Shown in pieces: positions 34,822-44,056 of a stretch of 64,000 nt of DNA. This stretch comes from Lachnospiraceae bacterium (GTDB taxonomy: Bacteria > Bacillota > Clostridia > Lachnospirales > Lachnospiraceae). Below the pieces are notes generated by a model. The model had not been told where the DNA came from. It saw only the letters and a list, made by a program, of their open reading frames with translations, and made no database searches. The stretch is taken from NCBI GenBank assembly GCA_910574715.1, contig CAJTCH010000016.1:27164-91163 (forward strand), read 5' to 3'. Made by a program: the position numbers and the translations under genes. Position 1 is the first letter of the stretch. Each line of letters starts with the position of its first letter.

Positions 34822-34955
34822 ATCCTCTTTCTCCTTTCTCCCTGAGATGTCATACTGAGCGCCAGATCAATCTGCCGTTCCGTATAATGCGCTGCACACA
34901 GCCGCACTAAGAATTTTTCCGCTGCGTCCGGCGCGATACCCACGGCAGATTCCAT
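34818..34955 (-). pseudogene. 45-residue ORF ending on the GrdE-like start, possible aminotransferase-tail remnant
   Basis: MESAVGIAPDAAEKF to QGERRKRI, stopping with the ATGA overlap typical of coupled genes. CAAHYTERQIDLAL resembles the C-terminal end of alpha-oxoamine synthases such as glycine C-acetyltransferase. No ribosome site and no upstream start; a stop lies 13 codons before the ATG. It could be a decayed gene tail or a chance ORF. Confidence 0.25.
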
Positions 34956-35195
34956 CAGCCATGAGTATATAATAGTTGGATATACTCTGTATTACTTATA
35001 ATTTTGTCAGAAATCTACTGTAATTCTATTTTACTTTTGCTTCATCATCCGTTACAACACACAAATAAACTGTTTGTTTAATTCTATTACACATGCGTAA
35101 TATGCACAAAATATTTCCAATAATCATACAAAACTTATAGATATTGTCGAAAAATACTAAAATAGAAAGAGGCTGTTTGAACAACAACCTCGATT
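34822..35195 (-). other. Intergenic region upstream of the Grd-like operon
   Basis: Besides the possible remnant at 34818-34955 it is AT-rich (34956-35195) with no gene. It should hold the promoter of the 34821 to 30894 operon; a TATAAG/TATAAT-like box occurs near 34998 but no convincing pair could be fixed. There is no strong terminator for the 35196 gene. Confidence 0.5.
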
Positions 35196-36023
35196 TTATT
35201 TCTTCCGATATTCCTGTAGGCGCTGTACCGCGTCCTCTGCCATCTGCACGCGGTACAGATATTCTCTCTGTCCTGCCAGAGAAGGCTTCCCAAAAGGATA
35301 GCAGACATTATCTCCCTTTATCACACGGCTGATACCCGTATCGACTGCGATCTGCGTCAGGTTCGTCACCTGCACCACCGGGATCCCCTTTAACTCCAGT
35401 TCCTTCCCTATATAGGCCCCGCATCTGGTACTGGTTCCGCATGCCGAGGTAATGATCACGGCATCCACCTGTTTCTCCATAACATAAGAAGCGATCCGCC
35501 TTCCCAGCCGGATACTCTTTTCTGCCGATGTCATCACGCCCGTTGTCGCAATGAAACTATCATATAGCTTGCCGATCTTCCCGCATCTCTCCAGTTCCCG
35601 CAAAGCATCCACCGGAACCAAGCGGTTGGGATCTTCCTCAACATAGCGATTATCATAACCCTGATGACAGACCTCATATTCTTCTTTTTCTAATCTTAGC
35701 TTTCCTCTTATATCATATACTCCATAGCGGCCGGCATTCGTCGATGGTATTCGGTCCGGATTCCCCTTGGGAACCAGCCCGCCGTCCGTGATCACTAATA
35801 TCACCGCATCCTTCAACGGACACTTCAGATTCGGAATACGGACAGTATCCATAGCTTCCATAAGGACCTCGCTCTGGAACGGCTCCCCGTTGTATTTCGC
35901 AAGAAGCATATCCAGACATCTGGCGGGAGCCGGTTTCTGATAGTTGATGAACGGAATCAGATTCCCGCTGCCCTTCCTTCTGCTCTCCGGATTGGAATAT
36001 ATGTAATCCGTCTGATTTAACAT
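35196..36023 (-). CDS. Truncated GrdB-like protein with Cys in place of Sec
   Basis: 275 residues that match the C-terminal 60% of the 32206 protein: NYQKPAPARCLDMLLAKY, TDGGLVPKGNPDRI, EEDPNRLVPVDAL, then TSACGTSTRCGAYIG with Cys195 where the Sec should be. Cys201 keeps the downstream Cys. The N-terminal domain (about 165 residues) is missing; the ATG overlaps the TetR stop by 7 bp and no upstream homology is left, so this is the true size. It ends normally with FGKPSLAGQREY. It may be a regulatory or redox partner, or a domain that works with another subunit. The TetR gene upstream is co-transcribed. Confidence 0.85.
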   Translation of the reverse strand: MLNQTDYIYSNPESRRKGSGNLIPFINYQKPAPARCLDMLLAKYNGEPFQSEVLMEAMDTVRIPNLKCPLKDAVILVITDGGLVPKGNPDRIPSTNAGRYGVYDIRGKLRLEKEEYEVCHQGYDNRYVEEDPNRLVPVDALRELERCGKIGKLYDSFIATTGVMTSAEKSIRLGRRIASYVMEKQVDAVIITSACGTSTRCGAYIGKELELKGIPVVQVTNLTQIAVDTGISRVIKGDNVCYPFGKPSLAGQREYLYRVQMAEDAVQRLQEYRKK

Positions 36024-36652
36024 ACTTTTAAATTCTTCTTTCTAACTGGATTTTTATCAAAATTTTTGGTTCTCTGCTCCATCATCCGCTGATTCGACAA
36101 TATTGAATACCCCGACGCCTCAGAATCCAAGATCTCACGGATCTGTTCAAAATATTTCATATAATTGTCTCTCATTCCTTCATTCACCCAATCTCTGATG
36201 ATCCCGACCAACGCATGAGCCTTCAACTTCGCCATAAGGCTTAATTCATTCTCCGACAGCTTGAATCCGCATTCGGAATATCCCATATCGATATTGATCT
36301 TCCATAATTCATAGTAGATCTCATACAGATATTCAAACAATGAATTCTGCCCCATATACTGGAAACACGCCAGATAGAACTTCCGGTTCGCATACAGGCA
36401 TTTGCATACCTTCACAAAACTCTCTGTAAGCTTCGACGGATCGTTAAACGTGTTGACATTCTCCAGCATATCTGTATAAAAAATCCAGTTGATCAACTCA
36501 TACTTGTCTTTGAAATGATAATAAAACGTATTCCTGCTGATATCACAGTAATCTGTGATATATTTCACAGAAATCTTGGATAATGGCTGCTGCTCTAAAA
36601 GCTTTTTCAAAGCACTCGCAAGCGCCTCTTTTGTAATTCGGTTATTTGACAT
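36017..36652 (-). CDS. TetR-family regulator
   Basis: 211 residues. The N-terminal HTH is clear: ITKEALASALKKLL, then ISVKYITDYCDISRNTFYYHFKDKYELI. The rest is helical with the usual ligand pocket type of the AcrR-DhaS group. It is divergent from the lactate-permease gene and coupled to the truncated GrdB-like gene, so it likely controls both directions of the island. The ligand may be the transported acid. Confidence 0.9.
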   Translation of the reverse strand: MSNNRITKEALASALKKLLEQQPLSKISVKYITDYCDISRNTFYYHFKDKYELINWIFYTDMLENVNTFNDPSKLTESFVKVCKCLYANRKFYLACFQYMGQNSLFEYLYEIYYELWKINIDMGYSECGFKLSENELSLMAKLKAHALVGIIRDWVNEGMRDNYMKYFEQIREILDSEASGYSILSNQRMMEQRTKNFDKNPVRKKNLKVC

Positions 36653-36992
36653 ACGCGCTTCTCTTACCCTCCGCAGTTTCCGTCATATTTACGAAAACTT
36701 TCTCATTTGATTGTATTGCTTTGTATATAATTCATTATATTATAGGATTTTTCTATATTCAATATAAAAAATCATGATGTTGTGCACTTATTAAATTTGT
36801 AATAAAATTGAACACTTTTCCCACCTCTTTTTCCTCATTCCATACGGCATTTTTATACACAATCAGATCTCTGTCCATATTTTGCAACAACCCATTTTTC
36901 TGTCAAATGAAAAATAACTAAAATCTTGTTAGACTTTTATCAACAAGTCAGATTCACTGTTTTATAAAATTCAAATTTTAGGAGGAACTGTT
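36653..36992. promoter_or_regulatory. Divergent control region between the TetR gene and the permease gene
   Basis: 340 bp, strongly AT-rich, no ORF. Several TATA-like stretches in both directions; short AT-rich half-sites occur but no perfect palindrome long enough to claim an operator. GGAGGAACTGTT before the permease ATG is its ribosome site. Confidence 0.5.
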
Positions 36993-38711
36993 ATGTATGC
37001 TTTAATTGCAGCCGTACCAATTCTTTTTACCGTTGTCACAATGGTCGGTTTTAATTGGCCGGCAAAACGTGCACTGCCGGCAGCCTGGCTGATTGCCTGC
37101 CTGGTATCCGGAACTCTCTGGAAGATGGGTTTCCTGGAGATAGGCGCAAGGACGATCGCCGGATTCTTAAGTGCATTCGAAACCCTGTGTATCATCTTTG
37201 GAGCAATACTTCTCATGAACGTATTGAAGCAATCCGGAGCTATGGCTTCTATTAATAGTATTTTTTCCAACATTACCAGAGACGCGCGTATCCAAGCTAT
37301 TCTGGTCGGCTATATCTTCGCCGGATTCATCGAAGGCACCGCCGGATTCGGAACTCCCGCGGCGCTTGCTGCCCCAATCCTTATAAGCCTTGGTTTCCCG
37401 CCGCTTGCCGCCGCAGCCGTGTGTCTGATCTACAACTCCACTCCGGTTGTGCCGGGACCTGTCGGTGTTCCCACACTGACCGCCGCACAGACCATAGAGA
37501 GTTCCGTGACACACCTTGGCGGTGACCCGGACAAATTCTTGACGATGCTGACAAGATGGAGCTGTATCCCTCATCTGATCGGGGGTTTCTTCATCATCAT
37601 CCTCGGCGTCGCTGTGCTGGTGAAGGTATTCGGCAAGAAAAAATCCTTCAAGGATGTACTGCCGGTGATTCCGTTCTGTCTGTTTACCGGATGCGTGCTT
37701 GGCGTCATCTATCTTACCATGGCATTCTTCGCAGGCGCAGAGCTTACCTCCATGGTCGCTTTCCTTGGCTCCCTGCCGATTCTGATCTTCGCTGTGAAGA
37801 AGGGTTTCCTGGTTCCCAAGGATGTATGGACCTTCGACGGCATGGAAGAATGGGGCGACAAGTCCTGGATGTCGACTCAGGAAGTTGCATCTGTAAAAAG
37901 CAAAGGGATGTCTGCTGTTATGGCATGGCTTCCTTATGTAGTCATTGGCATATTTCTGGTGCTGTCACGTGTTGCCGTCTTCAGGATCAAACCAATCTTA
38001 AACGATGAACCGTTCATCATACATATCAGGAATATCCTGGGATTTGAAGACATCAGCTGGGATTTCAAATTCCTCTGGAACGCGGGTATCATGCCGTTTA
38101 TTGTAATTGCGCTGATCACCATTTTCATCCATAAGATGACAAAAGAAGAAGCCGTAACGGCCGTGAAGGATTCCTTCAAGCAGATCTCCGGCGCGGCAAT
38201 CGCCCTGCTGTTCGGCGTCGCCATGGTACAGCTCTATCGGTATACAAGCAGCGCAGATATCGGCGCGGCAGTCGCGTCCGCTGATTTCTCCGGAGAATTT
38301 ACCTTCGCCAACAGCAGTATGCTCTATGTAATGGCGAGCGCGCTTGCCAATATCTTCAAGAGCGCGTATTTCATCGTAGCTCCGCTGATCGGTGTGCTTG
38401 GAGCGTTCATGTCCGGTTCCTGTACCGTATCCAACACTCTGTTCTCGCCTCTTCAATTTGAGACGGCAACGATGGTCGGCTTATCACAGGTATTGATCGT
38501 GGCTCTGCAGAACTGCGGCGGCGCCATCGGCAATATGGTCTGCGTCAACAATATCGTGTCTGTATGTGCGACCACGGGAACCAACGGCAATGAAGGCAAG
38601 CTGATCCGTACGAATATCGTTCCGTGTATGATCTACTGTGCGGTCGTTGCCGCTGTAGTCGGTATCTTCCTCGCAGCCGGTATCAATCCGATGCCGGAAC
38701 TGCTGCAGTAA
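36993..38711 (+). CDS. L-lactate permease family transporter
   Basis: 572 residues with about 14 hydrophobic segments, of the LctP/GlcA family that takes up lactate, glycolate or related 2-hydroxy acids with protons. Family blocks: FIEGTAGFGTPAALAAPIL near residue 113, AVCLIYNSTPVVPGPVG, and FMSGSCTVSNTLF near the end. It is alone on the plus strand, flanked by the TetR gene and a LysR gene, and is the only transporter in the island. The exact acid is unknown; a small hydroxy-acid or acyl acid feeding the reductase is inferred. Confidence 0.88.
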   Translation: MYALIAAVPILFTVVTMVGFNWPAKRALPAAWLIACLVSGTLWKMGFLEIGARTIAGFLSAFETLCIIFGAILLMNVLKQSGAMASINSIFSNITRDARIQAILVGYIFAGFIEGTAGFGTPAALAAPILISLGFPPLAAAAVCLIYNSTPVVPGPVGVPTLTAAQTIESSVTHLGGDPDKFLTMLTRWSCIPHLIGGFFIIILGVAVLVKVFGKKKSFKDVLPVIPFCLFTGCVLGVIYLTMAFFAGAELTSMVAFLGSLPILIFAVKKGFLVPKDVWTFDGMEEWGDKSWMSTQEVASVKSKGMSAVMAWLPYVVIGIFLVLSRVAVFRIKPILNDEPFIIHIRNILGFEDISWDFKFLWNAGIMPFIVIALITIFIHKMTKEEAVTAVKDSFKQISGAAIALLFGVAMVQLYRYTSSADIGAAVASADFSGEFTFANSSMLYVMASALANIFKSAYFIVAPLIGVLGAFMSGSCTVSNTLFSPLQFETATMVGLSQVLIVALQNCGGAIGNMVCVNNIVSVCATTGTNGNEGKLIRTNIVPCMIYCAVVAAVVGIFLAAGINPMPELLQ

Positions 38712-38731
38712 TAGATTAGAATATTGACAGC

Positions 38732-38775
38732 AAACAGCCAGAATGACCATACCCCCGGTCTCTCTGGCTGTTTGT
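38732..38775. terminator. Bidirectional terminator after the permease gene
   Basis: 12-bp inverted repeat CAAACAGCCAGA/TCTGGCTGTTTG between convergent genes, with a T-run. Confidence 0.8.
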
Positions 38776-38779
38776 GCGT

Positions 38780-39637
38780 CTATATGTGCATCTTGCGGAT
38801 CACCTTGATAAATGCATCCACCTGCGGAAGCTTAAGCGCTTCCCTCTGGCAGAACACATAGGTCCGTCTGATGAACGGCTCCCCGTTCTTGAAGGCAAGC
38901 GGCTTCTTGACCCCCGAGAAATTCTCCAGCGCGATCTCAGGAAGAATCGCCCACCCGACTCCTGATTCTACCAATTCTTCACAGGTCGTGATATTATCCA
39001 CGCAGATTCTGGAAGACTCTGTAGAGATCTCTTTCTCACGGAGCCATCTGAGGAGCTGCCCGGACAGATACGGATCCGTCTCACGGCTGATATATGGATA
39101 TTCCTCCAGCTTTCTGTCCTGATTCTCCCTGCTGCACACCATATAGACCTTCTCCTCTGCCAGCAGATACCGGCCTCTTTCCCATGTATACTCGCCGCGG
39201 ATGATCGCAATATCGAGCGCACCGTCAAGCATCTGCTGGTATAGCTGTCCGCTCTGATCCATGATGATCTGAAGGTTTACCTTGGGATAGCTTCTATAAT
39301 ATTCCGCCAACTGCCCGGCAAGGCGGTACGTCCCGTAACTGAGCGAATACCCTGCCCGCAAAGTCCCGCAAATCTCCCCCTTGGACAGATCCAGCTCCTG
39401 CTTAAGCTTGTCCATCGCAAGCGCCGCCCCTTTACTGAATTGCAGTACCTTCTCCCCCGCCGGTGTGAAATGGATCCCCTGATGGGAACGGATCAGCAGT
39501 TCTCTGCCAAACTCTGCCTCCATAAGCTTGATCCTCTTCGAGAGCGCAGGCTGTGTCATGAATAGAAGCTCCGCCGCGCGGGTGATACTTCCCGTCTCCC
39601 CCAATACTTTTAAAATTGTAAAATCCTTTGTATCCAT
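38780..39637 (-). CDS. LysR-family regulator at the island edge
   Basis: About 285 residues. I start at the ATG at 39635-39637 (MDTKDFTILKVL), with GGGAGGAG upstream, instead of 17 codons earlier. The HTH is SITRAAELLFMTQPALSKRIK; a substrate-binding domain follows with Cys residues (ICVDNITTCEEL). It is convergent with the permease gene and is the natural candidate to control it. It bounds the accessory island on the right. Confidence 0.85.
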   Translation of the reverse strand: MDTKDFTILKVLGETGSITRAAELLFMTQPALSKRIKLMEAEFGRELLIRSHQGIHFTPAGEKVLQFSKGAALAMDKLKQELDLSKGEICGTLRAGYSLSYGTYRLAGQLAEYYRSYPKVNLQIIMDQSGQLYQQMLDGALDIAIIRGEYTWERGRYLLAEEKVYMVCSRENQDRKLEEYPYISRETDPYLSGQLLRWLREKEISTESSRICVDNITTCEELVESGVGWAILPEIALENFSGVKKPLAFKNGEPFIRRTYVFCQREALKLPQVDAFIKVIRKMHI

Positions 39638-39805
39638 ATCTCCTCCCTGATACTTTTCTCTTTCTATCATACCACATATCCATTCCAAAAAGTTATGGTT
39701 TTCGATTCCAAAGCAATATTTCCATTTTTGGACATTTTTGTATATAATAAAATCAACAAAAAAGAGATGTCATAGAGAGGATGTCATAGAGAAAGAGGTG
39801 TTATT

Positions 39806-40231
39806 ATGAAGTTTACGATTGGTTATAGAAGATGGAATACGATGTTTTTTACAGTGTGCTTCGTTTTGTTTCTGATTCCGTGTATCGGATGCGAGATTTC
39901 CGGCGAGATGACCTGGACAGGGCGTTGCTTCACAGGAGGTATGCTGTTGGTATTACTGTACGGACTGCTCCGCTCCTGTATCCGCTTCCAGATCACAGAT
40001 ACCTCCATCACCCGCAAGTGGCTTATACTTCCGGAGAAGGAGATCGCTCATTCCGAGATCGAACAGCTCAATCCGGAATACTTGTCAGAGGTACTTGGAA
40101 CCTATAAGGCGGTCAAGAGCTATACCGTTCATGCAGAGAACGGCAGGAAGTTCCGTATTCCGGCGCATGATCTTCACGCTGACAATACAAGATTCCTGGA
40201 AGCTTTATTCCGCGGACAGTTGGCCAGATAA
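39806..40231 (+). CDS. Small membrane protein with a PH-like domain
   Basis: 141 residues. Two membrane helices (about 12-28 and 39-56) are followed by a beta-rich domain of about 80 residues, FQITDTSITRKWLILPEKEI and GRKFRIPAHDL, like bacterial PH (YdbT/YvbH-type) domains. Ribosome site AGAGGTG. It has its own terminator. The exact function is unknown. Confidence 0.7.
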   Translation: MKFTIGYRRWNTMFFTVCFVLFLIPCIGCEISGEMTWTGRCFTGGMLLVLLYGLLRSCIRFQITDTSITRKWLILPEKEIAHSEIEQLNPEYLSEVLGTYKAVKSYTVHAENGRKFRIPAHDLHADNTRFLEALFRGQLAR

Positions 40232-40252
40232 GAATCCGATATAGAAAACAGA

Positions 40253-40284
40253 CCATCAGGAAAGGGGTTCCCGATGGTCTTTCT
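40253..40284 (+). terminator. Terminator of the 39806 gene
   Basis: AGACCATC paired with GATGGTCT and followed by TTCTATTT, 20 bp after the stop. Confidence 0.8.
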
Positions 40285-40301
40285 ATTTCTGCAAAATATA
40301 C

Positions 40302-40322
40302 CCCGGCTGGTTCGGCCGGGGC
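40302..40322 (-). terminator. Terminator of the infC-rpmI-rplT operon
   Basis: CCCCGGC/GCCGGGG stem, reading on the minus strand into TATATTTTGC, 11 bp after the rplT stop. Confidence 0.7.
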
Positions 40323-40332
40323 ATATATTCCA

Positions 40333-40689
40333 TTATGCTAATTTTGACTTCGCTGTCTCTGCAAGAGTAGCAAATCCGGCTGCGTCGTTCACTGCCATCT
40401 CAGCTAACATCTTCCTGTTCATATCAACATCCGCAAGCTTTAAACCATGCATGAACTTACTGTATGACAAACCGTTCATCCTTGCAGCTGCGTTGATACG
40501 TGCGATCCAGAGCTGACGCATCTGGCGCTTGCGCTGCTTTCTTCCTGCATAGGAAGATGTGAGAGCTCTCATGACAGACTGCTTAGCCACTCTGTACTGT
40601 TTGGAGCGTGCTCCTCTGTATCCCTTTGCTAATTTTAAAACTCTGTTATGCTTCTTTTTAGCGTTCATTCCGCCTTTAATTCTTGCCAT
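40333..40689 (-). CDS. rplT: 50S ribosomal protein L20
   Basis: 118 residues, full length. Begins [15 protein letters not shown] and contains [17 protein letters not shown], the RNA-binding tail. In Firmicutes L20 represses its own operon by binding the leader RNA. It is the third gene of infC-rpmI-rplT. Confidence 0.97.
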   Translation of the reverse strand: MARIKGGMNAKKKHNRVLKLAKGYRGARSKQYRVAKQSVMRALTSSYAGRKQRKRQMRQLWIARINAAARMNGLSYSKFMHGLKLADVDMNRKMLAEMAVNDAAGFATLAETAKSKLA

Positions 40690-40725
40690 GTCTCGTTTCC
40701 TCCTTCAATACTTTGATCCAATATC

Positions 40726-40923
40726 TTACAGATATGGTAATACCTTCTTCATGTTCTTTACATTTGTCTCGTCAGTAATGATTGATTTTCTAAGATTCCT
40801 CTTCCTCTTCGGAGACTTCTTAGTTAAGATATGGCTCTTATACGCTTTATTTCTTTTTAACTTTCCTGTACCTGTCTTTTTGAAGCGCTTTGCAGCTGCT
40901 CTATTTGTCTTGATCTTTGGCAT
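40726..40923 (-). CDS. rpmI: 50S ribosomal protein L35
   Basis: 65 residues: [20 protein letters not shown] and the basic [16 protein letters not shown], typical L35. It lies between infC (34 bp) and rplT (36 bp). Confidence 0.97.
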   Translation of the reverse strand: MPKIKTNRAAAKRFKKTGTGKLKRNKAYKSHILTKKSPKRKRNLRKSIITDETNVKNMKKVLPYL

Positions 40924-40957
40924 AATGATTTCCTCCTTAAAATTAGTAAATATATTT

Positions 40958-41464
40958 TTAACGTTTTTCAGTTAAAACCATACTCATGCTTCGGCCTTCC
41001 AGCTTCGGCTGTTTCTCCACAACAGCGATATCCTTGAGCAGTTCTGCAAAATCGTCCAGAATGTGCTTGCTCTGCTGTACATGCGCCATCTCGCGGCCTC
41101 TGAAACGCAGGGTAATCTTTACTTTGTTGCCCTTACTGATAAACTTCTTGGCATTATTGACCTTCGTATTCAGGTCATTCGTGTCAATATTGGGTGAAAG
41201 ACGCACTTCCTTCACTTCAACGGTCTTCTGCTTCTTCTTAGCCTCTTTTTCTTTTCTTGCAAGCTCATATCTGTACTTACCGTAATCGATAATCTTGCAT
41301 ACCGGCGGCTGAGCCTTTGGAGCGATCTTCACAAGATCCAGTTCTGCTTCCTGAGCCAGTCTCATTGCCTCTTTGATCGGCATGATTCCCTTCTGCTCTC
41401 CATCTTCTCCAATTAATCTTACTTCCTTGTCTCTGATCTGCCCGTTAATCATTAAATCGCTAAT
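40958..41464 (-). CDS. infC: Translation initiation factor IF-3, AUU start
   Basis: 168 residues. The protein homology begins at [15 protein letters not shown] start at the ATT at 41462-41464 (ATT AGC GAT TTA ATG), which sits 7 nt after GGGGGTG, while the ATG at 41450 has no ribosome site. An AUU start is the known trait of infC, used by IF-3 to limit its own synthesis. Motifs: [17 protein letters not shown] [17 protein letters not shown] and [16 protein letters not shown]. It heads the infC-rpmI-rplT operon with a 200-nt leader. Confidence 0.93.
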   Translation of the reverse strand: MSDLMINGQIRDKEVRLIGEDGEQKGIMPIKEAMRLAQEAELDLVKIAPKAQPPVCKIIDYGKYRYELARKEKEAKKKQKTVEVKEVRLSPNIDTNDLNTKVNNAKKFISKGNKVKITLRFRGREMAHVQQSKHILDDFAELLKDIAVVEKQPKLEGRSMSMVLTEKR

Positions 41465-41673
41465 TGTCTTGCACCCCCATCATAAAAATATAAAAATAAG
41501 TGAACAGCACTCAGACTATCCACTTTACATATCTGTACAACAGGCTTATCATATTATCATACCCGACAATATTACAACGCAAACCCTAATACTCAATATC
41601 AAACCGATAGTCACCCGATCGTGCTATGGTGAGAGTGGATACTCTACTTTGTTTTCTACTTCACGCAAATATT
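41465..41673 (-). promoter_or_regulatory. infC operon leader, likely L20-binding leader
   Basis: About 200 nt between the promoter and the AUU start with no ORF. AGTATCCACT (41634-41643) and AGTGGATAGT (41515-41524) can pair over about 110 nt with one mismatch, as in the long-range pairing described for L20 leaders. No terminator is obvious in it. The region 41680-41809 holds the divergent promoters for infC and the NSS transporter gene. Confidence 0.5.
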
Positions 41674-41702
41674 AATCTACCACAACTATCCAGGAATGTC
41701 AA
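41674..41702 (-). promoter_or_regulatory. Promoter of infC operon
   Basis: TTGACA and TAGATT separated by 17 bp on the minus strand, about 200 nt before the AUU start. Confidence 0.65.
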
Positions 41703-41809
41703 GAGTCTATTTTCATTAAAAATCCTTGAAAAACTTGTCCTTTCATGTAATAATAGAGCAAGATCTGTTTTTTTGGGAATGATTATTTATTAATTGAGGA
41801 GGATTTTAA

Positions 41810-43165
41810 ATGAAAGACAGAAGTAATTTTACTAGCAAGCTCGGCTTTGTCCTTGCAGCTTCGGGATCGGCCGTAGGGCTTGGGAACATCTGGAGGTTCC
41901 CCTATCTTGCCGCGCAGTACGGCGGCGGTACTTTCCTGCTGATCTACCTGATCCTGGCAGTCACTTTCGGATTCACGCTGATGACCGCAGAGATCGCCAT
42001 TGGCCGCAAGACCGGTTTAAGCGCTATCGGCGCCTTCAAGGTGCTGGATAAGCGGTTTAATTTCCTGGGGATACTTGCCGTCGTCGTTCCGGTCATCATC
42101 TTTCCATACTATTCCGTCATCGGCGGATGGGTGGTAAAGTATTTCGCCGTATTCATAAGCGGAGGCGTTAAGGCTTCCGCCGGAGATACTTATTTTACCG
42201 ACTTTATCGGCGGCACTTTCCAGCCTATCGGATGGTTCCTGCTGTTCCTTGCACTCACCGCTGTCGTTGTACTGTGCGGTGTTGAGAAGGGGATTGAAAA
42301 GGTAAGCAAGATCATGATGCCGATTCTTGTCGTGCTCACCATCATCATTTCAGTATACGGACTGACTCTTGACGGCGCTATGGAAGGCCTGGTCTACTAT
42401 ATCAAACCACATATGGCAGACGTATCTGCCAAGACGATCCTTGCGGCTATGGGACAGCTCTTCTATTCTATGTCCCTGGCAATGGGTATCATGATCACTT
42501 ATGGTTCTTATATGAAGAAGACTGACAGCCTGGAAAGCTCCGTCCGTCAGATCGAATTGTTCGATACAGGGATCGCATTCCTGGCCGGACTTATGATCAT
42601 CCCGGCAGTATTCGCGTTCTCCGGCGGCGACCGTTCTGCCTTGAGCGCAGGCCCGGGTCTGATGTTCATGACCCTTCCTAAGGTATTCGCGAGCATGAAA
42701 TTCGGCGGAGCGATCGGTACGATTTTCTTCCTGCTGGTACTCTTCGCGGCGCTGACATCAGCGATCTCCCTGATGGAGACCATCGTATCCGTGTTCATGG
42801 ACAGATTCGGGTGGAAACGCCGGTTTACAGGTATCCTTGTAGCTATACTTGCCGCACTCATGGGGATTCCTTCCTCGCTTGGATTCGGACCTCTTGGCTT
42901 CATTACCTGGAATAATCTGTCCATCCTGGATATCATGGACTTCTTAAGCAACAGCGTATTGATGCCGATCGTCGCATTCTTCACATGTATCTTCGTCGGA
43001 TTCATTATCAAGCCTAAGGCGATCGCCGACGAAGTGAAAGAAACTGGCGAACCCTTCAAGGCAGAGGGTATGTTCAACATTATGATCAAATGGGTGGCTC
43101 CGATCTTCCTGGTTATCATCCTTGCAAGCTCTATTGCAAGCGGACTTGGCTGGTTCAAGATCTAA
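41810..43165 (+). CDS. Na+-dependent neurotransmitter:sodium symporter (NSS/SNF) family transporter
   Basis: 451 residues, about 11 membrane helices. The Na-site block GSAVGLGNIWRFPYLAAQYGG is at the N-terminus, with SLAMGIMITYGSYMKK and ALTSAISLMETIVS later. Bacterial members (MhsT, LeuT, TnaT) import amino acids. GAGGAGG precedes the ATG. The following LysR gene starts 21 bp after its stop in the same direction. Confidence 0.9.
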   Translation: MKDRSNFTSKLGFVLAASGSAVGLGNIWRFPYLAAQYGGGTFLLIYLILAVTFGFTLMTAEIAIGRKTGLSAIGAFKVLDKRFNFLGILAVVVPVIIFPYYSVIGGWVVKYFAVFISGGVKASAGDTYFTDFIGGTFQPIGWFLLFLALTAVVVLCGVEKGIEKVSKIMMPILVVLTIIISVYGLTLDGAMEGLVYYIKPHMADVSAKTILAAMGQLFYSMSLAMGIMITYGSYMKKTDSLESSVRQIELFDTGIAFLAGLMIIPAVFAFSGGDRSALSAGPGLMFMTLPKVFASMKFGGAIGTIFFLLVLFAALTSAISLMETIVSVFMDRFGWKRRFTGILVAILAALMGIPSSLGFGPLGFITWNNLSILDIMDFLSNSVLMPIVAFFTCIFVGFIIKPKAIADEVKETGEPFKAEGMFNIMIKWVAPIFLVIILASSIASGLGWFKI

Positions 43166-43186
43166 CCTTTGAAAGCGGCGGTCACT

Positions 43187-44056
43187 ATGGAACTTAGAAA
43201 ATGGAATGTATTTCTTGCGGTTGTTGATTCCGGCAGCTTTACCAAGGCTGGTGAAGGACTGGGATATACCCAGTCTGGGATCACTCAGATGATGAAATCA
43301 CTTGAGCAGGAGGTTGGCTTTCCTCTCTTCCACAAGGGACACCACGGGGTGTCCCTTACAAAAGAAGGCGAAGCACTCCTCCCCTCCATCCGCAATCTTT
43401 TTTCCGCCAACGAGACTCTGAACCAGGAGATCTCCTTTCTTAAAGGAGCCAAGAAGGGAACCCTCAAGATCGGCGCCTACACAAGCTGCTCTATCCACTG
43501 GATCCCTGAAATCATCCAAGCGTTTAAAAAAGAATACCCAGGTATTCTTTTTGATATCGCAGAGGGGAATGAATACGAGCTGTCCTGCTGGATCCGCGAT
43601 CACAAGGTTGATATCGCATTTACCAGCTACCAGGACGATTCTTCTTATCATTTCATCCCCGTATATGATGATCCCATGCTGGCAGTCATGCCGAAAGGCC
43701 ATCCCCTCGCCGCATACGACGAGGTTCCGATCGAATTATATGCGGATGCCGCTTTCGTTGTGTCCGATTATAGCTATTTGAATGACGTCCACCGGATCCT
43801 TAAGGCAGCAGGCGTGACACCCGATATCCGATACACAACTCACAGCGACTACTCAATCTTATCTATGGTGGAACATAACCTTGGAATCAGCATCCTTCCC
43901 TCCCTTGTTCTGCGCAACAAATCCGGGAATTTCGAGGCGCGTCCTCTGAAACCGAACGCTTACCGCAGACTTGGGATGGCAGTGGCGTCTTCCGCCAATA
44001 TGTCGCCTGTAATGAAAATATTTATCCAATATGCAAAAAACTATCTTCTCTCCTGA
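43187..44056 (+). CDS. LysR-family regulator next to the NSS transporter
   Basis: 289 residues starting at ATG 43187 (MELRKWNVFLAVV); an in-frame TTG at 43169 is also possible. HTH SFTKAGEGLGYTQSGITQMMKSLE, then a typical effector domain. Co-directional with and just after the transporter gene, so probably its regulator. Confidence 0.85.
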   Translation: MELRKWNVFLAVVDSGSFTKAGEGLGYTQSGITQMMKSLEQEVGFPLFHKGHHGVSLTKEGEALLPSIRNLFSANETLNQEISFLKGAKKGTLKIGAYTSCSIHWIPEIIQAFKKEYPGILFDIAEGNEYELSCWIRDHKVDIAFTSYQDDSSYHFIPVYDDPMLAVMPKGHPLAAYDEVPIELYADAAFVVSDYSYLNDVHRILKAAGVTPDIRYTTHSDYSILSMVEHNLGISILPSLVLRNKSGNFEARPLKPNAYRRLGMAVASSANMSPVMKIFIQYAKNYLLS

